In this document: positions 45,921 to 53,334 of the stretch, piece by piece
Numbering within the stretch: position 1 is the stretch's first letter
Layout of the letters: each line of letters begins with the position of its first letter
DNA from: Pirellulaceae bacterium
GTDB taxonomy: Bacteria; Planctomycetota; Planctomycetia; Pirellulales; Pirellulaceae
Direction of reading: 5' to 3'
Assembly (NCBI GenBank): GCA_019636375.1
Contig: JAHBXS010000001.1
Coordinates: 248,001-312,000, forward strand
DNA: 64,000 nt
The notes under the pieces: model-generated
Database searches by the model: none
Seen by the model: only the letters and a program-made list of their open reading frames with translations
Told to the model about the DNA's origin: nothing
Program-made: the position numbers and the translations under genes

Positions 45921-47300
45921 ATGTCCGCCAACAGCGATTCAGAATCCCCTCGATCACCATCGAAGTTTTGGGGGTTCTTCGTGGTCTCGTATATCGTATT
46001 GGCGGCAGCCACGACGCTCTGGTGGTCGACTGGAGAAGAAAAATGGCTTGAACTGCCGACTCGACATGGCGACGACGTCTTTTTTGAAAACATTGCCTTT
46101 CAAGTTTGGCGAGGAAACGGGATCGCCGTAAACTTCGCCGACTCGGAGTGGCGGGCACCCTATGTTGCTGAGAATACGGACGGAAAATACGATTGGTTTT
46201 TGGCATGGGAACATCGCGGACCGACCACATCCCGAGCACCTGGTTTTCCAGCCTTTGCAGGTGGCGTGTACGCTCTAGTCGGCAGAAATATCGGTGCGGT
46301 CCGATTGGCGGCTGCGACCGTTGCTCTATTCGGTTTGGCATTTCTAATGGCGACGATTCGAGTCCATTGCGGATTGCTCGTGGCGGGCATGGCTATGGCA
46401 ACGATCTCTTGTGATCTGTTTATCATGAGGGCACTTCCGCAGTTCATGTCCGAAGGACTTGGAATTGGCTTGATGAGCCTGCTCATCGGATTGTGCATCA
46501 TCGGGCAAGAGAGTTGGCGCAAACGAGATGGACTTCATCTGTTTTATCCGATAGCCATAGGCGTAATTTTCAGCGTTGCGATGCTGGTCCGCTCCAATTT
46601 GAACGCCTGGTTGATTTTATTGGTCATTGGAGGGGGGGCCTTTTGGGCCGTTCAAAGCCTACGTGACCGCAAGATTCCAAACTGGACGCTGGGAGCCGCT
46701 TTGTTCCTGGGGTCCGTGATCATCGTCTCGAGCTTTTGGTGGTCCAGAAACTGCATTCTTTCGCGGGGATTTACGCCATTTGGCACCGCAGGTTCGTTTG
46801 GGCTCGCTGGGGGATATTGTGATGGAGCCTACGACAATTTTGGCAATTGGTGTATGGACACTGCCGTGGCCACTCAAACCGATGCCAGCCGTGTCGCCGG
46901 ATTCGCAAGTCTCTCGTTAGCCGAACAAGAACGAGTTCAGGGCGAACACAGCGCCTCTGTCGCCAAACATTGGATGCAGCAGAATTCCCAAAAGCTAATT
47001 CCCCTGGCCGGAATGCGGATCATAAGCCATCTTGGATTCTATCAGCGAAATTCTGTTCTGTTGATTGTCAATGGTCTGCTGCTGTTCGGTGCTGTCTTGG
47101 GAATCTGGTGGCAGCGACATTCAATCGGATGGTGGATTCTACTGTGTGTTGGGCTCAGCGTTGTCACGACAGCATTGACCTGGTCGCATTTCGGACGCTA
47201 CTCGTTGCCGATTCGTCCCTTGGTGCATGTTGCCTGCGCGATTGGCACCGTGTGTTTTTGGACTTTTGTGTTTCAGTTGACGAAGAGCCGAGACCCTTAA
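45921..47300 (+). CDS. Multi-spanning membrane protein, GT-C (ArnT/PMT-like) glycosyltransferase candidate
   Basis: A 459-residue integral membrane protein with about ten transmembrane helices. After the first helix comes a periplasmic-type loop with the diacidic motif HGDDVFFENIAFQVWRGNG, then TTSRAPGFPAFAGGVYALVG, which match the loop arrangement of lipid-linked sugar GT-C enzymes (Asp residue near the N-terminus, PMT_2/GT39-like). Such proteins move a sugar from a lipid carrier to a protein or lipid acceptor. Family assignment is by layout, not strict signature. Its stop codon shares TTAA with the convergent stop of the next gene. Confidence 0.72.
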   Translation: MSANSDSESPRSPSKFWGFFVVSYIVLAAATTLWWSTGEEKWLELPTRHGDDVFFENIAFQVWRGNGIAVNFADSEWRAPYVAENTDGKYDWFLAWEHRGPTTSRAPGFPAFAGGVYALVGRNIGAVRLAAATVALFGLAFLMATIRVHCGLLVAGMAMATISCDLFIMRALPQFMSEGLGIGLMSLLIGLCIIGQESWRKRDGLHLFYPIAIGVIFSVAMLVRSNLNAWLILLVIGGGAFWAVQSLRDRKIPNWTLGAALFLGSVIIVSSFWWSRNCILSRGFTPFGTAGSFGLAGGYCDGAYDNFGNWCMDTAVATQTDASRVAGFASLSLAEQERVQGEHSASVAKHWMQQNSQKLIPLAGMRIISHLGFYQRNSVLLIVNGLLLFGAVLGIWWQRHSIGWWILLCVGLSVVTTALTWSHFGRYSLPIRPLVHVACAIGTVCFWTFVFQLTKSRDP

Positions 47301-49288
47301 TTTCTTCGGGCGGGTCCACCTCTGCTCGGTTCAAAAAGTAAATTCCTCCATTGGCGGGCCTTTTCAATGCGGACGTTCTCTGGGTCGTGGGGGCTGTAGT
47401 TGACTGGGTTTGAATTTCCCGAGACTTGCATTAAATACTGAAAAGCCGCGATTCGATAAAACAAATCTGCGGTTGCCAACTGCCTGAAGGTTTCGTTGAT
47501 TTGCTCGACGCTCAACTGTTGCGGGTTGGGAGGATTTCGAACTGCGGATAATGCCGCAAGGACACTTTGCTCCTCGCCAACTCGAGCAGTTAGCCCGCGA
47601 AGCACTTGCCCTCTCCGCGGCGAATCTAATTGTTTGGCCAGCCAGTTCATCGCATACTGAGCGCGATTGGGATTCGGTTGGTTGATGGTTTCTATTGCAA
47701 ATTCAGGTTGGATAACAAAAGCTGTCTCCAGCAAAACGAATTCGGCTTGGGGATCGCGAAGTCGACTCGTGTCGAGTTCTCGGAGGGCTTGCCCCAAATC
47801 CCTGGTGGCCAACAAGCCATCGTAGTCGAAATTCAACGAGCGAATTTTGGGCCCAGTCAACCAATTCAGGTTTAGGCCAAACCGCTGGGGTTCTTCCGGT
47901 GGCGTGGTCGATGTGATCTGTTGTCGGCCTTTGACTGTTCGTCCGCCGATGACACTTTCTCCACTTCGTTGAAAAATCGTGGGGACCTCGCCAACGTACT
48001 CGACTCCAATTGTCGTTTTAACGGCGTTCACAACAACTTCCCAACTCGCTTCCCCAGCAGTCAGACGAACGCGAGTTCCATCGTCGAGGTCCTTCAACGC
48101 GACACGGCCATAACGGAGACTTAAATCGACCCAGTCTTGCTCCGCCGAGAGTGAGATTGAAAAAGCGGAGTCTTCGTCCACGACGATTGTTGAGATATTT
48201 CCGAATTCGGCATCGCCCCAACTCCTAGGTGCCGTCATCCACTCGTCGTTTTCTGCCGGCACCCGCTCGGCCAAAATTCCACTCGTTTTCCCCGTCCGAG
48301 AATTACGGACGGCGATCAATCCTTTTATCCTCTTCCATTCGAGTCTCGGAATTTCGAGATTTGGATTTGTTGTTGGCTCAGGACCCGCCGATGATTGATT
48401 GGGCGGTTGCATCGGTGTTTTGTCAGCAAGTCTCTGCCGGTCTTGTACTGGAAGTTTCCGCTCGATCGGAGCTTGGTCAATAATTTCGGTCTTTACAATT
48501 TGCGATTGAGAGGGAGACTCGTTCATCTCAACGACTGCGGGCGATTCCAGACCATCGACGAGTTTGTCAGCGATCAGGCCGTCTTTCGTCTGCTCATTTC
48601 GTATATCATCGTGACTTGGAGTTCCTTTCTTGCCATCCTCGCCCGATGTGCTTTCGCGCTCGTTGATGGCAATCCCGTTATTCCTGTCCGAGTCGTTTTG
48701 TAAACGCCACCACCAAATTCCGGTCGTTAAACCTCCCAGTAGAAACAAAATCGCTCCTGCAACCGCCAAGTACCAGCCAAACTGGCGAGTGTTTCGCTTT
48801 CGAGAAGGTGAAATCTGAATTGGCGAACCCACCGACTTGTCTACATTTGCCGCTCCAAATGAAATAACGATTGGTATTTCGTCCCCCGATTGAACTGGAG
48901 GCTGGAGCGAATCTCCAAGGTTCAATAAACGATTTGTCAACGATTGGGGGACTTCTTCGAGGCGCGGAGCCAATTGCTCAGACCGTAACAATTCGATGAG
49001 TTGCAGCAGCAAGAGATCATTCTTTCGGGCAGCCGTTTCGACAAAATCAACATCGGAACCTGCTCCCCCTTCCAGCCAAATCGCGAGTTGTTCGTCGGTC
49101 ACCTCCTTGCTTCCGTTTCTTGGAAGTTCTGTTTCCAAATAAGTGATCCCGCGACGAATTTTGACGAGAAGTCGTTTGGCCTCCGGTTGTTCCGTACACG
49201 CTTTTAGAACCCGCGCACGTTGTTCCGCATTGAGCAGGCTCAATTGAAATTGAATCAAGTCGCGAATTGTAAAGGTATCGGAGTTCAT
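47297..49288 (-). CDS. Anti-sigma-factor-like membrane protein with FecR-type region
   Basis: A 663-residue protein whose ATG overlaps the stop of the sigma gene (ATGA). Residues 1-165 are cytoplasmic, helical and probably bind the sigma factor. One transmembrane helix (about 168-190, WYLAVAGAILFLLGG) leads to a beta-rich periplasmic region with a FecR-like segment (DDGTRVRLTAGEASWEVVVNAVKTTIGVEYVG). A long C-terminal helical part has a few Leu/Arg-rich helices that look like repeats. The pattern fits a signal-dependent anti-sigma regulator, although the N-terminus shows no zinc-finger (HxxxCxxC) motif. Confidence 0.75.
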   Translation of the reverse strand: MNSDTFTIRDLIQFQLSLLNAEQRARVLKACTEQPEAKRLLVKIRRGITYLETELPRNGSKEVTDEQLAIWLEGGAGSDVDFVETAARKNDLLLLQLIELLRSEQLAPRLEEVPQSLTNRLLNLGDSLQPPVQSGDEIPIVISFGAANVDKSVGSPIQISPSRKRNTRQFGWYLAVAGAILFLLGGLTTGIWWWRLQNDSDRNNGIAINERESTSGEDGKKGTPSHDDIRNEQTKDGLIADKLVDGLESPAVVEMNESPSQSQIVKTEIIDQAPIERKLPVQDRQRLADKTPMQPPNQSSAGPEPTTNPNLEIPRLEWKRIKGLIAVRNSRTGKTSGILAERVPAENDEWMTAPRSWGDAEFGNISTIVVDEDSAFSISLSAEQDWVDLSLRYGRVALKDLDDGTRVRLTAGEASWEVVVNAVKTTIGVEYVGEVPTIFQRSGESVIGGRTVKGRQQITSTTPPEEPQRFGLNLNWLTGPKIRSLNFDYDGLLATRDLGQALRELDTSRLRDPQAEFVLLETAFVIQPEFAIETINQPNPNRAQYAMNWLAKQLDSPRRGQVLRGLTARVGEEQSVLAALSAVRNPPNPQQLSVEQINETFRQLATADLFYRIAAFQYLMQVSGNSNPVNYSPHDPENVRIEKARQWRNLLFEPSRGGPARRN

Positions 49289-49857
49289 GATGCTCGCATT
49301 CGACTTTTTAGGCGGGACCGGGCTCGGTGTAGGTTTGGGCCAATCGAATTGATCGCCATCCCCATAAGCTCGCTAATTTCCTGGTACGACTTTTCCTCCA
49401 AATAAAACAGACGAAGTAGTTGTTGGTCTCGTTCCTCAAGCGCCGCGAGATGCCGAAACATTTCGGACGTTTCTTCCCGAGATACCGTTTCCTGAACATC
49501 AACCCCGCCGTCAACGAGTTCCGACTCTTTAACGTCGGCCAGATTTCGCGAGGATTCTTTCCGTCGCAACCATTTGATTGTTCGGCGACGAGCGATGACG
49601 GTCAGCCACGTCGCAAGCCGACATCGACCGGCAAAATTTTTCAAGGCGCGGCAATCGTTTTCCAACAACTTAGCAAACACCTCGGCCGTCAAGTCTTCGA
49701 CATCCGTCTGATCATATCGAGTGGAATACAGCCGCAAAGAAAATTTTACGCGCGAATAAACCAACTCTTGATAAGTCTCGACAAACTCCCGCCAACCTTC
49801 GGATTGCCCATCAAGTAGTCGACGGACCAACTGGCGGTCGGTTTCGTACTCGTTCAT
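49285..49857 (-). CDS. ECF-type RNA polymerase sigma factor
   Basis: A 190-residue ECF sigma factor from ATG 49857, judged by the region 1/2 start MNEYETDRQLVRRLLDGQ. Region 2: VEDLTAEVFAKLLENDCRAL and FAGRCRLATWLTVIARRRTIKWLRRK; region 4: LFYLEEKSYQEISELMGMAINSIGP with helix-turn-helix. The stop overlaps the start of the anti-sigma-like gene by four bases (ATGA), so they are translationally coupled. The pair is the second sigma unit in the window, and unlike the first (41405) it has a membrane anti-sigma partner instead of a kinase. Confidence 0.93.
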   Translation of the reverse strand: MNEYETDRQLVRRLLDGQSEGWREFVETYQELVYSRVKFSLRLYSTRYDQTDVEDLTAEVFAKLLENDCRALKNFAGRCRLATWLTVIARRRTIKWLRRKESSRNLADVKESELVDGGVDVQETVSREETSEMFRHLAALEERDQQLLRLFYLEEKSYQEISELMGMAINSIGPNLHRARSRLKSRMRAS

Positions 49858-50164
49858 ATTCGTGGGCCAATTGATGCGGAGCGGAAGTCGCGGCTCTGGG
49901 GACAAATGGACTGCTCGAATGTCACTTCGCCAGTCCTCATTCCCGTTGTTCAACGAAAACAATAGCCGCTTTAAAATAAAGACGGCGATCGTTATGGTTT
50001 CATTTTCGAATTTAATTGTTTGGAAACATTTTCCCTAACTGCTTACTCCTAATTCAGCCGCCGCGATGTAGCCCCAGACTTTACGAGTCAGAAATTCATG
50101 ACGAGGGCAAATTCCTAGCGGCTGAAGAGGAAAATTTCGAAAAGAGTTTGGGAACCTTCAACCA
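49858..50164. other. Intergenic region upstream of the sigma gene
   Basis: About 307 bases before the minus-strand sigma gene and after the Cys-containing secreted protein. It should hold the sigma gene's promoter, but no clear -10/-35 pair was found. No repeat or gene is seen. Confidence 0.3.
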
Positions 50165-50599
50165 TCAAAACTTTGCCCGAAGTCGAGCTGCAAGCGTATT
50201 GGCCTTGTTCGCTACCCGGCGGCGAGCCTCTGTACAAAGGGTTTCCAAATTTTGAGCGAGGCGGTGCTCACCCATTTGCCGCAAGGCTGAGACACAACGT
50301 TGGCAGACTTGAGTCATATTTTCCAGGCATCGCCGAGACGAATTTCGAATCGTCTCAATCGCGTCGTTTGCCACCGCACGGGCTCGCTCACGCTGGCCGG
50401 CCGCGAGTAACTCATCAATTCGATTGCTTGCCCGCCCAGCGACACCCTCCATGTGCTCATTGCACCGCGCTTCCATGATGCGAATCTGCTGGGCACATTC
50501 ATTAAAGATGACTTGGCCATTGCTTTGGGCTGAAATTGATCCCATACCCAACAGGAAACACGCTAGTAACGTTCCCAAAGACACAAAAGTCTTGATCAT
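50165..50599 (-). CDS. Exported helical protein, unknown
   Basis: A 144-residue protein from ATG 50599, with a GAGGAACC ribosome site. The signal peptide (IKTFVSLGTLLACFLLGMG) ends near SISAQS. The mature protein is almost all helix and contains six Cys (e.g. NECAQQIRIMEARCNEH, RRCLENMTQVCQRC) with regular spacing, suggesting disulphide-linked helices. No family is recognised. It lies downstream of mnmD on the same strand, 155 bases apart. Confidence 0.65.
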   Translation of the reverse strand: MIKTFVSLGTLLACFLLGMGSISAQSNGQVIFNECAQQIRIMEARCNEHMEGVAGRASNRIDELLAAGQRERARAVANDAIETIRNSSRRCLENMTQVCQRCVSALRQMGEHRLAQNLETLCTEARRRVANKANTLAARLRAKF

Positions 50600-50753
50600 A
50601 AACTGGTTCCTCAAAAGTCTTTTTGAAAATTTTCGTTTGGCGTAACAACGGTTGCTCAACTCAAACAAAAATCCGGTACGAAGGATTAGTGCCCAACCAG
50701 ATCGGGTTTCGTACAAAAAACCTTTTTTCTTGGAAAACCTGTGGAGAGTGCTC

Positions 50754-51506
50754 TCATTCGAGCATTGAAGCTGAAGATCGAGCGCTGACTGCCACCAGAA
50801 CTTCGCGTTTCCCTCCCGGAGGCCCAGGGTGTTTTTCGACCTCGAATCCGGCCGCACGAAACGCGTCTTGCACTGCGCGGCGAACGCAATACGTCACGAG
50901 ACGTCCGCCACTTTTCAACGACTCCCGCAAGCGACCGAAATACTCGACGGTCCACAACTCGCCGCTTGCCGTGGGACTAAAGGCGTCAAAGTAAATTGCA
51001 TCAAAAGTGCCGGGAGGCATCCAGTCTCGGGCATCGCCTCGTTGAAAATCGAAACTGACTACACCAAGTTGCCGCGAGACGTTGCCGGATGCGTCCGAAT
51101 CCGCCGCAGCGGACATCCAATCGCTGAAGGCCTCGATCAAACCTGCCTCTCCGGCGATCTTCGCCAATTCCAAATGCCCAAGAATCTCAACGGGCAATAC
51201 TCGAGTGTCAGAACTCCAATACTCAAGAGGCGTCTGATTTCGGATCGCCAATCCTGCCGTCAAAAGAAAATTCAATCCGGTCCCCAAGCCAATTTCCAAA
51301 ACACGCGTTGGTTCCCCTGAGTCTAAAAGAGTTTGGACACCCGAATTTTCCAAAAAGACAGTCCTCGATTCAGTTGCGGCCCCCGACTCCGAATGGAACG
51401 TTTCACCCACTTGCTCGTCAAACAAAGTCAAACTTCCGTCGTCGGTTTTTACCAACCACAAACCGTCGCTGATTTTTTTTCTCGGCCGTTGATTTTTTGG
51501 GGACAT
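50754..51506 (-). CDS. mnmD: tRNA U34 methyltransferase MnmD (stand-alone MnmC domain)
   Basis: A 250-residue SAM-dependent methyltransferase of the MnmC N-terminal family. Motif I VLEIGLGTGLNFLLT, the FDAIYFDAFSPTASGELW stretch (the DAFSP motif typical of this family) and GGRLVTYCVRRAVQDAFRAAGF are clear. It converts aminomethyl-uridine to methylaminomethyl-uridine at tRNA wobble positions. The FAD-dependent demodification domain of enterobacterial MnmC is absent, so it is the MnmD form. It has no obvious partner gene nearby. Confidence 0.92.
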   Translation of the reverse strand: MSPKNQRPRKKISDGLWLVKTDDGSLTLFDEQVGETFHSESGAATESRTVFLENSGVQTLLDSGEPTRVLEIGLGTGLNFLLTAGLAIRNQTPLEYWSSDTRVLPVEILGHLELAKIAGEAGLIEAFSDWMSAAADSDASGNVSRQLGVVSFDFQRGDARDWMPPGTFDAIYFDAFSPTASGELWTVEYFGRLRESLKSGGRLVTYCVRRAVQDAFRAAGFEVEKHPGPPGGKREVLVAVSARSSASMLE

Positions 51507-51836
51507 TTTAAATAAGGCAGAATTTTGCTGGCAGGTATTGCTGCTAGCTGGGCGTTGATGCGTTCAAGCGAATGACAGCAAGTACGATAATAGCCCGTGA
51601 AAAACAAGAAATGGATTTTCCGGACCAAGTCCAGCGTTTTGGGCAGAATAGCTTGGCCGGTGCCTTCCTGTCGTTCGCCTTAACACAATCTACTTGAAGA
51701 TTCGCCATTTCACCAATCTGGGATTGCATTTGAAGCGTCGATTTCGCTAAAGTCCTCGCGAAATTCGTCCGATACCGAACAAATCGGATTGGGGGGATTA
51801 GGAAAACTTTAACGCGCACCGTAGGGAACTCCGACG
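51507..51836. other. Intergenic region between mnmD and lipoprotein genes
   Basis: About 330 bases between divergently transcribed genes. No gene is evident. Both promoters should lie here, with TAAATAAGGCAGAAT near 51508 as a loose -10 region for mnmD. Confidence 0.3.
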
Positions 51837-52274
51837 ATGAAAATCTCAAACCGCTCCGGACTGTTGGCGTCCTTTGTTATCACGGTCGCCCTATTTGCAA
51901 GCGGGTGCCAAACCATGGGGACGTTCGGAAATAAGAACATCCCAACCGATAACACCGCAAAATCCACCGCGCAATATCAAGTCGTGATGGCCCCGGCAGT
52001 TGGTAAAGCTCAAGTTTATACGGGCAATATTTCCGAAAACCTCACTGTTCAAGGTGCCTTAGAGGAATCTGGTGCCCTAAAGAAGTTTCGAACGATGAAA
52101 ATCGATTTGTTCCGAGTTGTTGAGGGTTCAGGCCAGACGTTAAAAATGGCCTGCGAACTCCAACCGTCAAAAAAGATTGTCAAGTTTGAGCAAGACTACC
52201 AAATTCTTCCAGGTGATCGCTTGGTCGTCACAGCAGATAACGGTGGCATTGATAAAATCCTGAAGCGTAATTAA
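51837..52274 (+). CDS. Lipoprotein with SLBB-like domain
   Basis: A 145-residue lipoprotein. The signal peptide carries a lipobox (LFASGC) with Cys24. The remaining part has beta strands and the segment ENLTVQGALEESGALKKFRTMKIDLFRV, then ILPGDRLVVTAD, close to the soluble-ligand-binding beta-grasp (SLBB) pattern found in polysaccharide export (Wza) proteins. Only one such domain is visible and no other export gene is nearby, so a role in polysaccharide export is a guess. The start has no clear Shine-Dalgarno site (CCGACG). Confidence 0.75.
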   Translation: MKISNRSGLLASFVITVALFASGCQTMGTFGNKNIPTDNTAKSTAQYQVVMAPAVGKAQVYTGNISENLTVQGALEESGALKKFRTMKIDLFRVVEGSGQTLKMACELQPSKKIVKFEQDYQILPGDRLVVTADNGGIDKILKRN

Positions 52275-52400
52275 CCGATTTAAAATTAATCCGGCCTCTG
52301 ACTTTTGACGCTACAAAACATGCGAGCGAATCGTTGGGTCTGAGTCGCCCGCTTTCGAATTGCTCATGGAAACCTGCTGCCCCGGCGGTTTTTCGACACC

Positions 52401-52432
52401 TGACGACGTAACTTGCCGCTTGACCTATAATG
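52401..52432 (+). promoter_or_regulatory. Predicted rnpB promoter
   Basis: A perfect TATAAT (52427-52432) stands seven bases before the proposed RNA start at 52440. CTGACG at 52401-52406 is the best -35 but spaced 20 bases, longer than ideal. Confidence 0.5.
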
Positions 52433-52439
52433 TCAACCG

Positions 52440-52811
52440 GAGAGTTGATCAGACGACCGCTGGCTTCTTCGGAGGCGAGAGGAAAGTCCGGGCTCCATAG
52501 GACAGGATGGTCGGTAACGCCGACCGGTTGTGAGACCAGGGAAAGTGCCACAGAAAGCAAACCGCCTACCTTTTGACCTTCGGGTCGAAAGCGGTAAGGG
52601 TGAAACGGTGGAGTAAGAGCCCACCAGCGGACGGGGTGACCCGTTCGGCTTGGTAAACCCCATCCGGAGCAAGACCAAACAGGGAGAATGTGACTGTCCG
52701 TCACGCTCGACTTCCGGGTAGGTCGCTTGAGGCTCCAAGCAATTGGGGTCCTAGATAAATGGTCGCCGCGTCGAATCTCGACGACAGAACCCGGCTTATG
52801 CTCAACTCTCC
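52440..52811 (+). ncRNA. rnpB: RNase P RNA, bacterial type A
   Basis: The RNA is the catalytic subunit that cuts the 5' leader from pre-tRNA. Universal motifs are present in order: GAGGAAAGTCCGGGCTCC near 52475 (P4 5' strand), ACAGGATGGTCGGTAACGCC, GGGAAAGTGCCACAGAAAGC near 52539 and the 3' P4 strand AGATAAATGGTCGCC near 52753, then ACAGAACCCGGCTTA. The first bases GGAGAGTTGA pair with the last TCAACTCTCC to form P1. A T-run (ATTTTTTTC) follows. Frames on either strand here are incidental. Confidence 0.97.
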
Positions 52812-53334
52812 ATTTTTTTCATGCCGCAAATTTTTTGGCACAAGGGTCGCGGTCTTTATTTATCCTCGACCATCGCCCCGGATTTCGAGGCTTCGCTTTT
52901 TTCAAGACAAAGCGAAGAGCCCTAAAGCTCAAAAATCGGCCTCGAAATGGGCTGTCTGGTTGGACGACGATTTAAACTGAAATGCCATCGGCTCGCTCGG
53001 TCGATGGTTTTGTTTCTCGCTACACTTGGATTCGAAGAGCGTTTCCTTTGACGAGTGATCGTCGAGTGAAAGTTGTGGCTGTAAACCGACTTCAAAGAGT
53101 CTCAAAAGGAATCTGGCTGACTGAAAAGCCTTTTTTTCCAATGATTGGTCTCTTCGTTTCGGCGACAAAAAATTCGGTCATGTTTCTGGCAATTGCTGCT
53201 GAAGAGGGCTACAATGGGGGATGGATCGTTAAAAATTGTGGCCGTGATTATTGGCTTAGGCCGGTCGTTGAGCCCTTTTGTTTGACGGGTTCTCGGAGGT
53301 TCCACAGCTCACCCTATCTTCAGCGACGCTTCTT
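52812..53334. other. Intergenic region between rnpB and the pseudokinase gene
   Basis: About 523 bases. It starts with seven Ts after rnpB, then has a GGCTTCGCTTT/AAAGCGAAGAGCC stem-loop (52889-52922) and a seven-T run near 53131. Overlapping short frames on both strands have no recognisable domain. The region might hold the promoter of the pseudokinase gene. Confidence 0.35.
52889..52922. repeat. Stem-loop after rnpB
   Basis: GGCTTCGCTTT (52889-52899) pairs with AAAGCGAAGAGCC (52910-52922) apart from one bulge. It is 78 bases beyond rnpB, without a proper T-run after it. Confidence 0.5.

Noticed and set aside
52228..52738. Minus-strand frames across the rnpB area
   Set aside because: They are antisense to RNase P RNA, whose universal motifs explain the conservation.
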